A DNA stretch of 64,000 nucleotides from Bradyrhizobium manausense (GCF_018131105.1 NZ_JAFCJI010000001.1:3632001-3696000), one strand, 5' to 3'. Shown: positions 1-8,136, counted from the first letter of the stretch. Notes: generated from the sequence alone by a model not told the origin. Numbers and translations: made by a program.

Positions 1-1
1 G

Positions 2-445
2 CTGGTGAAGGAGGTCGCCGAGGCCAACCAGCCGCTCGCCGTCAACAAGCAGCAGGCCATCCACGTCAGCGCGCCGGCCAACATCGTCACCATGTGCGAC
101 ACGGATCGCATCCGCGAGGCGATCGACAACCTCATCAGCAACGCCATCAAATACTCGCCGATTTCCGGCAAGATCACCGTCGCGGTCACCCACGAGGGCA
201 ACGACACCATCATCCGCGTCAGCGACGAGGGTGCCGGCCTGTCGCCGGAAGATCTCGGCCGCCTGTTCGGCCGATTCCAGCGGCTATCCGCAAAGCCGAC
301 GGCAGGCGAGAGCTCGACAGGGCTTGGGTTGTCCATCGTCAAGCGTATTATTGACATGCATGGCGGCGAGGTAACCGCCGACAGCGAGGGCCCGGGCAAG
401 GGCTCGACCTTCACCATCACCCTGCCCGCGACCGAGATACCATGA
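2..445 (+). CDS. Sensor histidine kinase, C-terminal ATP-binding part (5' truncated by window edge)
   Basis: This is the last 147 codons of a membrane or soluble sensor kinase whose start lies before the window. The visible part is a GHKL ATPase domain: an N box (DNLISNAIKYS), a G1 box (DEGAGL), an F-box-like LFGRF and a G2 box (GLGLSIVK). The dimerisation domain with the phospho-accepting histidine is not in view. The stop is 24 bases before a response regulator gene, so the two form a probable two-component pair in one transcript. The input signal cannot be inferred from this fragment. Confidence 0.93.
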   Translation: MVKEVAEANQPLAVNKQQAIHVSAPANIVTMCDTDRIREAIDNLISNAIKYSPISGKITVAVTHEGNDTIIRVSDEGAGLSPEDLGRLFGRFQRLSAKPTAGESSTGLGLSIVKRIIDMHGGEVTADSEGPGKGSTFTITLPATEIP

Positions 446-469
446 TTTGAGTATTGAGATCTGAGTGAC

Positions 470-1207
470 ATGACACAAAGCCAGCACATCATGATCGTCG
501 ACGACGAGGCCCCGGCCCGGGAGATGGTCGGCGATTACCTCAAGATGCACGGCTTCACCGTGACGCTGTGTGACGGCGGCAAGAGCTTGCGCACCGCGAT
601 CGACGGCAGCATGCCCGACCTCGTCGTGCTCGATCTCAATATGCCCGAGGAAGACGGTCTCTCGATTATCCGCGACCTCAAGAGCCGCATCAACGTGCCC
701 GTCATCATGCTCACGGCGACCGCGAGCCCGATCGACCGCGTCGTCGGCCTCGAACTCGGCGCCGACGATTACGTGGCAAAGCCCTGCGAACTGCGCGAGC
801 TGATGGCGCGCATACGCTCGGTGTTGCGGCGGAGCGTGCCGGTGAAAGCCGCAGCGTCGGACGCCGGGTCCACCAAATCAGACAAGGATCAATTGGTGCG
901 CTTCGGCACCAAATGGCTTGATCTCGAAGCCCAGGCCCTGCGCGACGACGAGGGCAATGAGCATCCGCTGACCGCATCCGAGTTCGGGCTGCTCAAGGTG
1001 TTCGCGGCCAATCCGAAGCGCGTGCTGTCGCGCGAGCGCCTCCTGGAATTGGCCAATGCGCGCGACGCCGAAGCCTTCGACCGCGCCGTGGACCTGCGCA
1101 TCATGCGCATCCGCCGCAAGATCGAGCCCGACCCGACCAAGCCTGCCGTGATCCGCACCATCCGCGGCGGCGGCTACCTGTTCTCGCCCGCGGGCGAGAA
1201 GGCCTAA
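470..1207 (+). CDS. OmpR/PhoB-family two-component response regulator
   Basis: A 245-residue DNA-binding response regulator. The receiver domain (about residues 6-118) has the acidic pair D11/D12, the phospho-acceptor D55 (VVLDLNMP), T82 and the conserved lysine K104 (YVAKP). The C-terminal winged helix (about 140-240) ends in the typical RTIRGGGYLF strand. It directly follows the kinase fragment, which is its likely phosphodonor. A long Ala/Ser/Lys-rich linker (about 122-140) joins the domains. Target genes are unknown; no neighbouring gene is an obvious target. Confidence 0.93.
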   Translation: MTQSQHIMIVDDEAPAREMVGDYLKMHGFTVTLCDGGKSLRTAIDGSMPDLVVLDLNMPEEDGLSIIRDLKSRINVPVIMLTATASPIDRVVGLELGADDYVAKPCELRELMARIRSVLRRSVPVKAAASDAGSTKSDKDQLVRFGTKWLDLEAQALRDDEGNEHPLTASEFGLLKVFAANPKRVLSRERLLELANARDAEAFDRAVDLRIMRIRRKIEPDPTKPAVIRTIRGGGYLFSPAGEKA

Positions 1208-1521
1208 GGGCGCGTCGCGCACCGCTGTCGTCCCGGACAAGCGGAGCGCCGATCCGGGGACGCTGATGGGCGTAGCGCGACCAAACGCAAGCGCCGGAAA
1301 TTGGTTCCTCCCAGTCCAAATCCGCAGGTCCGCATTTTTCGTACATTGAAATTCCACGCTTTTTTGGTCCGAATGTTTCGTCGCGGTTTATCTGACGAAA
1401 CAATTTAGCCGCGCACGAAACCATTTTCCCCTTTTCGTGCAGACGTCCCGAAACGTTGGCTCATTAACACTTTGGTCCAAGGAAACGCCGCTCGGTTGCG
1501 GCGCACCGGGGAGCTAGGTCC
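1208..1521. other. Intergenic region with half repeat and candidate sigma-factor promoter
   Basis: 314 bases with no credible gene. The first part (about 1228-1266) resembles half of a GTCGTCCCGG-type palindromic repeat found elsewhere in the window. The second part is AT-richer and carries three CGAAAC motifs (1396-1401, 1416-1421, 1449-1454) before the ECF sigma gene. A GGGGAG ribosome-binding site lies about 9 bases before the ATG at 1522. Confidence 0.6.
1394..1440 (+). promoter_or_regulatory. Candidate ECF-sigma promoter with repeated GAAAC motifs
   Basis: GACGAAACAA at 1394-1403 recurs exactly at 2202-2211, just after the sigma gene, and a further GAAAC at 1417-1421 is followed 14 bases later by CGTGC at 1436-1440. 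GAAAC-like -35 and CGT-like -10 elements are typical of ECF sigma factors, which often transcribe their own gene. The assignment rests on motif recurrence only; spacing is slightly short. Confidence 0.3.
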
Positions 1522-2133
1522 ATGCCGAACGTCATCGCCATCAACGCCCAAGCCAGCCAGAGCATCATTGCCGCTCAGGCGACCTCGGACGACATGCTTC
1601 TCGAAAGCATTGCCGACGGCAACCGGACGGCCATGCACATTCTCTATTGCCGTCACAATGTGCGGGTGTACCGCTTCATCCTGCGGATCGTGCGTGACGC
1701 CACCACGGCGGAAGATCTGGTCAGCCAGGTGTTCCTGGACGTCTGGCGCACCGCCGGCCAGTTCCAAGGCCGCTCGCAGGTTTCGACCTGGCTGCTCTCG
1801 ATCGCGCGCTTCAAGGCACTGACCGCCATGCGCCAGCGCCGGTTCGAGGACATCGACCAGGAAGACGTACGCGAGATTGCTGACGGTGCCGATACGCCCG
1901 AGGCTTCGCTCGACCGCAACGACACCAGCGCGATCCTGCGCGCCTGCGTCCAGAAGCTGTCGCCCGCGCATCGCGAGATCATCACCCTCGTCTACTACCA
2001 CGAGAAGTCGGTGGAGGAGGTCGGGCAGATCATCGGCATCCCCCAGAGCACGGTGAAGACGCGGATGTTCTACGCCCGCAAGCAGCTCGCCGATTTGCTT
2101 AAGGGTTGCGGCGTCGACCGCTTCGCCGCCTAA
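1522..2133 (+). CDS. ECF-type RNA polymerase sigma factor
   Basis: A 203-residue sigma-70 family protein of ECF size. Region 2 (about residues 36-105) includes DATTAEDLVSQVFLDVWR and the WLLSIARFKAL stretch. Region 4 (about 132-190) has the LSPAHREIITLVYYHEKSVEEVGQ helix-turn-helix and STVKTRMFYARKQL recognition helix. Regions 1.1 and 3 are absent, as expected for ECF sigmas. No anti-sigma gene (zinc finger, NepR or FecR type) lies next to it, so its control is either distant or transcriptional. The preceding two-component system is a possible upstream regulator, but that is only positional. Confidence 0.92.
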   Translation: MPNVIAINAQASQSIIAAQATSDDMLLESIADGNRTAMHILYCRHNVRVYRFILRIVRDATTAEDLVSQVFLDVWRTAGQFQGRSQVSTWLLSIARFKALTAMRQRRFEDIDQEDVREIADGADTPEASLDRNDTSAILRACVQKLSPAHREIITLVYYHEKSVEEVGQIIGIPQSTVKTRMFYARKQLADLLKGCGVDRFAA

Positions 2134-2155
2134 ATCTAAATATTTCAATGAGATA

Positions 2156-2173
2156 GGGCCCGATATCGGGCCC
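2156..2173. promoter_or_regulatory. Perfect 18-bp palindrome after the sigma gene
   Basis: GGGCCCGATATCGGGCCC reads identically on both strands. It starts 23 bases after the sigma factor stop. With no unpaired loop it is a poor intrinsic terminator and looks more like a site for a dimeric DNA-binding protein, though it could fold as a hairpin in RNA with a short loop. Function unknown. Confidence 0.4.
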
Positions 2174-2297
2174 CATCCCGGGACACGAAAGCGTTACCGC
2201 CGACGAAACAAATGAAACAAAGCACAACATCAGGCGGAAAAACTTCGTCCCTATAAGGATCACATACGGTTTCGTTAAACCTCCCAAGACCTCCAGC

Positions 2298-2332
2298 GAC
2301 CCGGACGGGATGCCCCCCTCCGGGTCGTTTTG
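2298..2332 (+). terminator. Rho-independent-type terminator
   Basis: Nine-base stem CGACCCGGA (2298-2306) pairs with TCCGGGTCG (2320-2328) across a 13-base loop, followed by TTTT. It would end transcription from the sigma gene before the ccdA gene. Confidence 0.7.
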
Positions 2333-2442
2333 TATTTGGGGCTGGGGGCAGGAGCCGCCACGACGTCACGAGCGCGTGACGGCGCGTAACGTCCGGCATC
2401 CCTATCCCGAACTGCTCTCGTGACCTTCCTCACGAGTGCCCC

Positions 2443-3141
2443 ATGCTGGAATTTCTCTTCGCTGTCCTCGCCGGTATCTTCACTATCGCGGCCCCCTGCA
2501 CGCTGCCGATGTTGCCGATCCTGCTCGGCGCCTCGATCGGACGGACCTCGCAGCTGCGGCCTGTGATGATCGCGCTCGGTTTCGTCATTTCCTTCTCCGC
2601 GGTCGCGCTGCTGCTCGGCGCGCTGACGCGGCTGTTCGACTTCGATCCCAATGTGCTCCGCGAGGCGGCGGCGGTCCTGCTGCTCGGCTTCGGCCTGCTG
2701 ATGCTGTGGCCGGCTCCGTTCGAATGGCTGTCGGTCCGGCTCAATGGCTGGCTCAATCTCGGTGCGACCGGCGGCGCCCAGCGCGAGGACGCGTTCGGCG
2801 GGCTCGTGCTCGGCACCACGCTCGGCCTGGTCTGGACGCCCTGCGCCGGCCCCGTGCTCGGCTCGATCCTGACCCTGGTCGCGACCTCAAAGAATCTGGC
2901 CTGGGCCGGCACGCTGCTGGTCGCCTACGCGATCGGAGCGGCAATCCCGATGCTGGCGATCGCCTATGGCGGGCAGGCCGCGACCACGCGCGTACGTAGC
3001 CTTGCCCGCATCTCGCCGCGCCTGCAGCAGGGCTTTGGCGTCGTCGTAATCGCCTTCGCGCTCGCCGCCTACTTTCAATACGACACGCTGATCGTGGCGT
3101 GGCTCACCGGCTTCTATCCCACCGGCCAGATCGGCCTGTGA
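2443..3141 (+). CDS. ccdA: CcdA/DsbD-type thiol-disulfide transmembrane transporter
   Basis: A 232-residue polytopic membrane protein with about six hydrophobic segments. CcdA proteins move electrons from cytoplasmic thioredoxin to periplasmic thiol proteins through two membrane cysteines. Both are visible: C19 (AAPCTLPMLP) and C134 (VWTPCAGPVLG), each in the usual proline-flanked setting. The gene is 28 bases before a secreted thioredoxin-like protein, its probable partner. In other bacteria such pairs serve cytochrome c maturation or, as SoxV/SoxW, keep the Sox system reduced. The sox cluster here is 13 kb away, so that link is only possible. Confidence 0.9.
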   Translation: MLEFLFAVLAGIFTIAAPCTLPMLPILLGASIGRTSQLRPVMIALGFVISFSAVALLLGALTRLFDFDPNVLREAAAVLLLGFGLLMLWPAPFEWLSVRLNGWLNLGATGGAQREDAFGGLVLGTTLGLVWTPCAGPVLGSILTLVATSKNLAWAGTLLVAYAIGAAIPMLAIAYGGQAATTRVRSLARISPRLQQGFGVVVIAFALAAYFQYDTLIVAWLTGFYPTGQIGL

Positions 3142-3169
3142 TCGCTTCCTCTCAACGGAGAACAAGTCC

Positions 3170-3736
3170 ATGACCTTCAAGCTGCTCGCCGTCTCCGCCG
3201 CACTGATCGGCTTTGCCGTCACCGGCGCCGTCATTCCCGGCATCTGCGACGAGGCCGCGCCCGCGGTACCGGTCAAGATCGCAGCCGCGAACCAGACGGC
3301 GACCGCGCCTGACTTCGCGGGCATCAGCAACTGGTTCAACTCGAAGCCCCTGAACATCGCCGATCTCCGCGGCAAGGTCGTGCTGGTCGACTTCTGGACC
3401 TATGGCTGCGTCAACTGCGTCAACACGCTGCCGCATGTCACCGACCTCTATGCCAAATACCGGGATAAGGGCCTCGTCGTGGTCGGCGTGCACACGCCTG
3501 AATTCCCGTTCGAGCGCTCCGCCTCAAACGTGCAGGCCGCGCTGAAGCGCCACGGCATCACCTATCCGGTGGCGCAGGACAATGATTCCAAGACCTGGAA
3601 CGCCTACAGCAACCAGTATTGGCCGGCGCAGTACATCATCGACCAGAGCGGCAAGATCGTGTTCCAGCATGCCGGCGAAGGCCGCTACGACGAGATCGAC
3701 CGCACGGTGGCGAAGCTGCTGAAGGCCGATAGCTGA
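3170..3736 (+). CDS. Exported thioredoxin-like (TlpA/DipZ-type) protein
   Basis: A 188-residue periplasmic redoxin. Residues 1-27 form a signal peptide. The thioredoxin fold spans about 60-185, with active site C80-V-N-C83 in the context FWTYGCVNCVNTLP, which is characteristic of the DipZ/TlpA-like group rather than of classic CGPC thioredoxins. A PAQYIIDQSG strand gives the cis-proline-side motif. It is co-transcribed with ccdA, which would supply reducing equivalents. Substrates cannot be told from sequence. A GGAG ribosome-binding site precedes the ATG. Confidence 0.88.
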   Translation: MTFKLLAVSAALIGFAVTGAVIPGICDEAAPAVPVKIAAANQTATAPDFAGISNWFNSKPLNIADLRGKVVLVDFWTYGCVNCVNTLPHVTDLYAKYRDKGLVVVGVHTPEFPFERSASNVQAALKRHGITYPVAQDNDSKTWNAYSNQYWPAQYIIDQSGKIVFQHAGEGRYDEIDRTVAKLLKADS

Positions 3737-3771
3737 TGCCGCATCCCACGGCTGTGTGATGATGCTGCTTG

Positions 3772-3798
3772 ACTCCACGGACCCGTCCGTGGAGTTTC
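3772..3798 (+). terminator. Perfect hairpin after the ccdA-thioredoxin pair
   Basis: ACTCCACGGA (3772-3781), loop CCCG, TCCGTGGAGT (3786-3795), then TTC. The ten-base stem is perfect but the U tract is short. It argues that the next gene starts downstream at 3823, not before the hairpin. Confidence 0.6.
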
Positions 3799-3822
3799 GC
3801 AGCCTCCAAATCAGCCGCCGCA

Positions 3823-4797
3823 ATGGACGACGCGACCACCAGCAACGACATCCGCCTCCGCGAAGGCTCCTCGATCGCGCAGCGGCTGGTCGTGGGCGGC
3901 TCTGCTGCGGCCGTTGCGCTCTGCTTTACGCCGGGTCTGTTCACGCACGACATCCTCGAAGTGATCATCTCCGTGGTCGCGCTGCTGTCGGGCGCGGCGT
4001 TTGTCGGTGTGGTCATGCTGACGCCGGCGGTGGTATGGATCATCACGCCGAATGAGATCCTGATCGGACGGCAGCGTCCGTTCGGGAAGCTCCAGACGCG
4101 GGTCGTCGGGAAAGACGACATCGCGGGACTACAGGTTCCCGGCAGCAAAACCGCGAAAGCCCGCTTCCAACTGGCCTTCACACTGGCCTCCGGCGAACGC
4201 CTGACCTCTCCGCCGCTCTCCGACGTCACCCATGTTCATGACACCGTGACTCGGATCGCGACGCAATTCGACGTCGCCGGTGTCGAGGCGCCCGTCAATC
4301 CGCTCGATGCGAGCAATCCCGAGATGCGGCTTGGTGAACCCGTCGAGCCGTTCTCCCAGCGAGACATCCGGATCGCAGCCTTGATCGTCGTCGCACTGAG
4401 TGTCGCACCCTACGCTTACAGGCTGTGGCGCGGCCTGCCGCCCAATGCGATCGACTTCATGCTGCTGCCGCTTGGTGTGATCGCAGCATTCGGCGTCTAC
4501 CGATTTGCCAATCTGGTGACCGGCGCGTTCTGGATCATTCGCGAGAGCGACATTCGCGTCGAACGCCTATGGGGGAATGGCCAGCCGCGCGCGGACCAGA
4601 TCGAAGGGCACGACGTCAAAGCGATCACGGTCGAGCGCCGTGGCCGGTCCGAGGACGAACACTGCATCGTCGTGATCCGGTTGCGATCCGGACGGCGCTT
4701 TCGCAGCCCCCGCATCGGCTCGCGCAACGAAGCCCGCGCCGTGGGGACTGAGATCGTCCGGCGGCTCGGGATCGGGGCGGAGGCCAGTCAGATTTAG
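3823..4797 (+). CDS. Membrane protein with tandem duplicated (2-TM plus PH-like) units
   Basis: A 324-residue protein that I do not recognise by name. It consists of two similar halves. Each has two hydrophobic segments followed by a beta-rich region beginning WII and containing a [LI]RSG/LASGER-x-x-SP pattern. The first half is about residues 20-150 (WIITPNEILIGRQRPFG...LASGERLTSPP) and the second about 180-320 (WIIRESDIRVERLWGNG...LRSGRRFRSPR). The soluble parts resemble bacterial PH-like domains of membrane proteins, which is an inference from pattern. The ATG at 3823 was chosen because upstream starts would run through a terminator hairpin. Ribosome-binding site is weak. Confidence 0.65.
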   Translation: MDDATTSNDIRLREGSSIAQRLVVGGSAAAVALCFTPGLFTHDILEVIISVVALLSGAAFVGVVMLTPAVVWIITPNEILIGRQRPFGKLQTRVVGKDDIAGLQVPGSKTAKARFQLAFTLASGERLTSPPLSDVTHVHDTVTRIATQFDVAGVEAPVNPLDASNPEMRLGEPVEPFSQRDIRIAALIVVALSVAPYAYRLWRGLPPNAIDFMLLPLGVIAAFGVYRFANLVTGAFWIIRESDIRVERLWGNGQPRADQIEGHDVKAITVERRGRSEDEHCIVVIRLRSGRRFRSPRIGSRNEARAVGTEIVRRLGIGAEASQI

Positions 4798-4994
4798 GGC
4801 GTCTCAACCCACGGGCGAGATCGCCGATGCGGCTTTTCGCGCCAACCCGCCTTGTTCATGGTGTTGATCCACGTCAAAAAACCAAAGCATTCTCGTGACA
4901 TACCACCCGGGCGTGCCTTTAACTTGCCACGAAGCTGCCCCTGAGTTCAGATGGTTCCTAACGATTTGCGCTGTGGCAGCGGGGAGAACTTGAA

Positions 4995-5588
4995 ATGCTG
5001 GATTATCGTCGCCTGACTGGGGCATTTGTGGCTGCGATCGGCCTGATCCTGTCCGGGCCGCAAGCCTTCGCCCAGCAGCCGGACCGCGGCGACGAGCCCG
5101 GCCTGATCGCCGACGACAGCTACCAGCTCGATCCGGAATGGCAGAAGCAGGTCGTGTACTACCGCACGGCCGAGCCGCCGGGCACCATCATCATCTCGAC
5201 CTCAGAGCGTCACCTCTATCTGGTGCAGCCCGGCGGGCGCGCAATCCGCTACGGCATCGGCGTCGGCCGCGACGGCTTCCAGTGGCAGGGCTTGGTGCAG
5301 ATCACCAACAAGAAGGAGTGGCCGGACTGGACGCCGCCGCCGGAAATGATCCAGCGCCAGCCCTATCTGCCGCGCTTTATGGCCGGCGGCCCCGGCAATC
5401 CGCTGGGCGCACGCGCCATGTATCTTGGCACCACGGTCTATCGTATCCACGGCACCAACCGTCCCGATACGATCGGCACCAAGGTGTCCTCGGGCTGCTT
5501 CCGTCTGGTCAACAACGACGTCGCCGATCTCTACGATCGCGTCCCTGTTGGCACCAAGGTGGTCATCCGGCAGAAGCCTGAACTCTAG
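4995..5588 (+). CDS. L,D-transpeptidase (YkuD domain)
   Basis: A 197-residue exported enzyme of the ErfK/YbiS/YkuD family. It forms 3-3 cross-links in peptidoglycan or attaches proteins to it. Residues 1-26 are a signal peptide (cleavage near AFA-QQ). The catalytic motif is complete: H152 (YRIHGTN) and the nucleophile C168 in SSGCFRL. The domain starts about residue 64 with IIISTSERHLYLV. A GGGGAGAA ribosome-binding site lies 7 bases upstream. It stands alone between the duplicated membrane protein and a solute-binding protein; related paralogues are common in Rhizobiales. Confidence 0.93.
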   Translation: MLDYRRLTGAFVAAIGLILSGPQAFAQQPDRGDEPGLIADDSYQLDPEWQKQVVYYRTAEPPGTIIISTSERHLYLVQPGGRAIRYGIGVGRDGFQWQGLVQITNKKEWPDWTPPPEMIQRQPYLPRFMAGGPGNPLGARAMYLGTTVYRIHGTNRPDTIGTKVSSGCFRLVNNDVADLYDRVPVGTKVVIRQKPEL

Positions 5589-5638
5589 ATATCCGCCCTC
5601 CTCCAAATTCCTTTTCCCGATTTTTTCGAGAGAGCAAC

Positions 5639-6679
5639 ATGATGCGCACATTTCGAGGCGGCCTGCTGATCGGGCTCGCGGTCGCCATACTGGTCGCCGC
5701 CTTGGCCATCACTTACGAATTCTACGACACCCGCACGCTGAAGCGCACGGTGCGTCGCGGCGAAGTGCTGTGCGGCGTCAACAAGGGCCTGCCGGGCTTC
5801 TCGATCCCCGACGACAAGGGTAACTGGTCTGGTTTCGACGTCGATTTCTGCCGCGCGGTGGCTTCCGCGATCTTCGACGATCCAAACAAGGCCAAGTTCG
5901 TGCCGCTCGATGCCAGCGAGCGCTTCAAGGAATTGCAGAGCCGCAAGGTCGACATCCTCTCGCGCAACTCCACCTGGAGCATGTCGCGTGAGCTCGACTA
6001 CGATCTCTACTTCCCGGCTGTCGCCTATTACGACGGCGAGGGTTTTATGGTGCCGCGCTCGCGCAACAAGGAAACGTCGCTCGACCTCGCCGACAGCAAG
6101 GTCTGCGTACAATCAGGCACCACGACGCTGCTCAACCTCGCCGACTACTTCAAAGCCAACAACATGAAGTATGAGCTGATGAAGTTCGACAAGCTGGAAG
6201 ACGTGGTGAAGGCCTACGACGCCGGCAAGTGCGACACCCTGACCGCCGACGTCTCCCAGCTCTATGCGCTGCGGCTGAACATGTCCAAGCCCGGCGACCA
6301 CATGATCCTGCCCGACATGATCTCCAAGGAGCCGCTGGCCCCCGTCGTGCGCCAGCGCGACGACGACTGGATGATGATCGTGAAGTGGACGCTCTACGCG
6401 ATGATCAATGCGGAAGAGCTCGGCGTCACCTCGGAGAATATCGACGAGGCCTTGAAGTCGAAGAAGCCGGAAGTGATGCGGCTGGTCGGTACCGAGGGCA
6501 ATTACGGCGAGCAGCTCGGCCTGACCAAGGACTGGGCCGTACGCATCATCCGCCATGTCGGCAATTACGGCGAGATGTACGAGCGCAATATCGGCGAGAA
6601 GTCGAAGCTGAAGATTCCGCGCGGCATGAACCAGCTGTGGAATGCCGGTGGCGTGCAGTATGCGCCGCCGATGAGGTAA
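5639..6679 (+). CDS. Amino-acid ABC transporter periplasmic binding protein (AapJ-like), orphan
   Basis: A 346-residue family 3 solute-binding protein. An N-terminal hydrophobic segment (about residues 8-26) serves as signal or anchor. The ligand-binding fold starts with VRRGEVLCGVNKGLPGFS and contains KVCVQSGTTTLLNLADY, typical of AapJ/YhdW general L-amino-acid binding proteins. No permease or ATPase gene is adjacent, so it must share a transporter encoded elsewhere or act as a sensor. The first of two adjacent ATG codons was taken; GAGAGA precedes it. Confidence 0.88.
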   Translation: MMRTFRGGLLIGLAVAILVAALAITYEFYDTRTLKRTVRRGEVLCGVNKGLPGFSIPDDKGNWSGFDVDFCRAVASAIFDDPNKAKFVPLDASERFKELQSRKVDILSRNSTWSMSRELDYDLYFPAVAYYDGEGFMVPRSRNKETSLDLADSKVCVQSGTTTLLNLADYFKANNMKYELMKFDKLEDVVKAYDAGKCDTLTADVSQLYALRLNMSKPGDHMILPDMISKEPLAPVVRQRDDDWMMIVKWTLYAMINAEELGVTSENIDEALKSKKPEVMRLVGTEGNYGEQLGLTKDWAVRIIRHVGNYGEMYERNIGEKSKLKIPRGMNQLWNAGGVQYAPPMR

Positions 6680-6702
6680 GAGGTAAGCGCGGGCCACTCC
6701 GC

Positions 6703-6789
6703 CGTCATTGGGAGCGAAGCAGAGCAATCCAGAATCCCCTGGCGGTGAATGTCTGGATTGCTTCGTCGCAAGAGCTCCTCGCAATGACG
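6703..6789. repeat. Palindromic intergenic repeat, family A, copy 1
   Basis: Begins CGTCATTGGGAGCGAAGC and ends in the inverted form GCTCCTCGCAATGACG, with GCAATCCAGA / TCTGGATTGC arms in between. The same element occurs at 10736-10820 and 50379-50465. It is an imperfect ~85-base palindrome able to form a long hairpin. Confidence 0.8.
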
Positions 6790-6821
6790 AACTCGGGGCA
6801 GACGCCTTCCACATTCTCAAC

Positions 6822-6922
6822 TGTCATCGCCCGCGAAAGCGGGCGATCCAGTATTCCAGAGACGTCGAACGCATACGGAGAGGCCGCGGCGTACTGGGTC
6901 GCCCTGTCAAGCAGGGCGACAA
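6822..6922. repeat. Palindromic intergenic repeat, family B, copy 1
   Basis: Starts TGTCATCGCCCGCGAAAGCG, contains GATCCAGTATTCCAGAGAC and GGCCGCGGC, and ends CAGGGCGACA. The reverse complement of 21335-21435 matches it over nearly the whole length. It lies between convergent genes. Confidence 0.8.
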
Positions 6923-6962
6923 CACCGAGGGTGAGGCGCGTCCTCGCGCCCTGCCGCTCGCC

Positions 6963-8102
6963 TCAATACCCCCGCGTCCGCGCCAACTGCTCGGTGTGGT
7001 AGTTCGCATCGCCGAACAATTCCTCGCACACCCTCGCGCGCTTCATGAAGAAGCCGATGTCGAACTGGTCGGTCATGCCCATGCCGCCATGCATCTGCAC
7101 GCCTTCCTGCACCGCGCGGGTGGCGGTGGTCCCGGCGCGGGCCTTTGCGACAGCGACGCTCGACGCAGCCTTGGCGACATCCGTGTCCAGCGCCTGGAGC
7201 GCCTTCATCGTGGCAGCACGGGTGATCTCGATGTCAACGTAGAGCTCGGCGGCGCGGTGTTGGAGCGCCTGGAATTCGCCGATCAGCTTGCCGAACTGCT
7301 TGCGGTTCTTGAGATATTCGACGGTGCGGTTGAACACCTCTTCGCTCAAACCCACCATCTCGGCTGCAACCGCGCCGCGACCGATATCGAGCACACCGTC
7401 GAGCAGCCCCGCACCCTGATCGACCTCGCCAAGCACGCTGCCGGCATTGACCTCGACGTTGGAAAGCTCGATCCGCGCCGCGTTGTGCGCGTCGACCATG
7501 ATGGTCCGCTCGATCGACACCCCCTTGGCTTTGGGATTGACCAGGAACAGCGTCAGGCCATCGCGCTCACCGGCGGAGCCCGCAGTGCGCGCAGCAACGA
7601 TGAAGAGATCGGCGACATGGCCATCAACCACCAGCGCCTTGGCACCGGAGAGCTTGAAGCCATTGCCGGCGCGCACGGCCTGCAGGCTGGTCTGGAGCGG
7701 GCGATGCTTTGCGCCCTCGTCGATCGCAAGGGTCGCGAGCAGCGAGCCGTTGGAGATTTTCGGCAGATGTTCCGATTTCTGCGCGGCGTTGCCGCCGCGG
7801 TTGAGGGCCGAAGCCACGACCACGCTGGTCGCAAGGAAGGGCGACGGCATCAAGGTGCGACCGATCTCCTCCATCACGACACCGGCTTCCATGAAGCCGA
7901 GACCGCTGCCGCCGAACTCTTCCGGCACAAGCAAGCCGGCAAAGCCCATCTCGGCGAAGGAATGCCACAGCTCCTTCGAAAAGCCGGTGGGGTCCTTGCT
8001 ATCGCGCAAGCCGCGCAGATGCGACACCGGCGCCTTGTCGCTGATCAGCCCGCGCGCGGAGTCGCGAAGCATTGATTGTTCTTCGGTGAGGACGAGGGCC
8101 AT
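6963..8102 (-). CDS. Acyl-CoA dehydrogenase, small-subunit type
   Basis: A 379-residue flavoprotein of the acyl-CoA dehydrogenase family, which introduces a double bond into acyl-CoA and passes electrons to ETF. Visible family signatures include an N-terminal helical domain (ALVLTEEQSMLRDSARG), VPEEFGGSGLGFMEAGVVMEE, and a C-terminal QMHGGMGMTDQFDIGFFMKRA stretch. The C-terminus lacks the usual EGT loop. It lies 152 bases downstream of a second acyl-CoA dehydrogenase on the same strand, an arrangement seen for heteromeric FadE pairs. Substrate unknown. Confidence 0.9.
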   Translation of the reverse strand: MALVLTEEQSMLRDSARGLISDKAPVSHLRGLRDSKDPTGFSKELWHSFAEMGFAGLLVPEEFGGSGLGFMEAGVVMEEIGRTLMPSPFLATSVVVASALNRGGNAAQKSEHLPKISNGSLLATLAIDEGAKHRPLQTSLQAVRAGNGFKLSGAKALVVDGHVADLFIVAARTAGSAGERDGLTLFLVNPKAKGVSIERTIMVDAHNAARIELSNVEVNAGSVLGEVDQGAGLLDGVLDIGRGAVAAEMVGLSEEVFNRTVEYLKNRKQFGKLIGEFQALQHRAAELYVDIEITRAATMKALQALDTDVAKAASSVAVAKARAGTTATRAVQEGVQMHGGMGMTDQFDIGFFMKRARVCEELFGDANYHTEQLARTRGY

Positions 8103-8136
8103 GTGCGTGTTTCCGATTCGAAATCTATGTTGTTGT

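Larger units (their letters stand above)
2134..2442. other. Intergenic region with perfect palindrome and terminator
   Basis: 309 bases without a convincing protein gene. It contains a perfect 18-base palindrome (2156-2173), a second GACGAAACAA box (2202-2211), a TATAAG (2252-2257) and a rho-independent-type hairpin (2298-2332). About 100 bases lie between the box and the hairpin, so a small untranslated RNA is possible but not shown. Confidence 0.5.
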
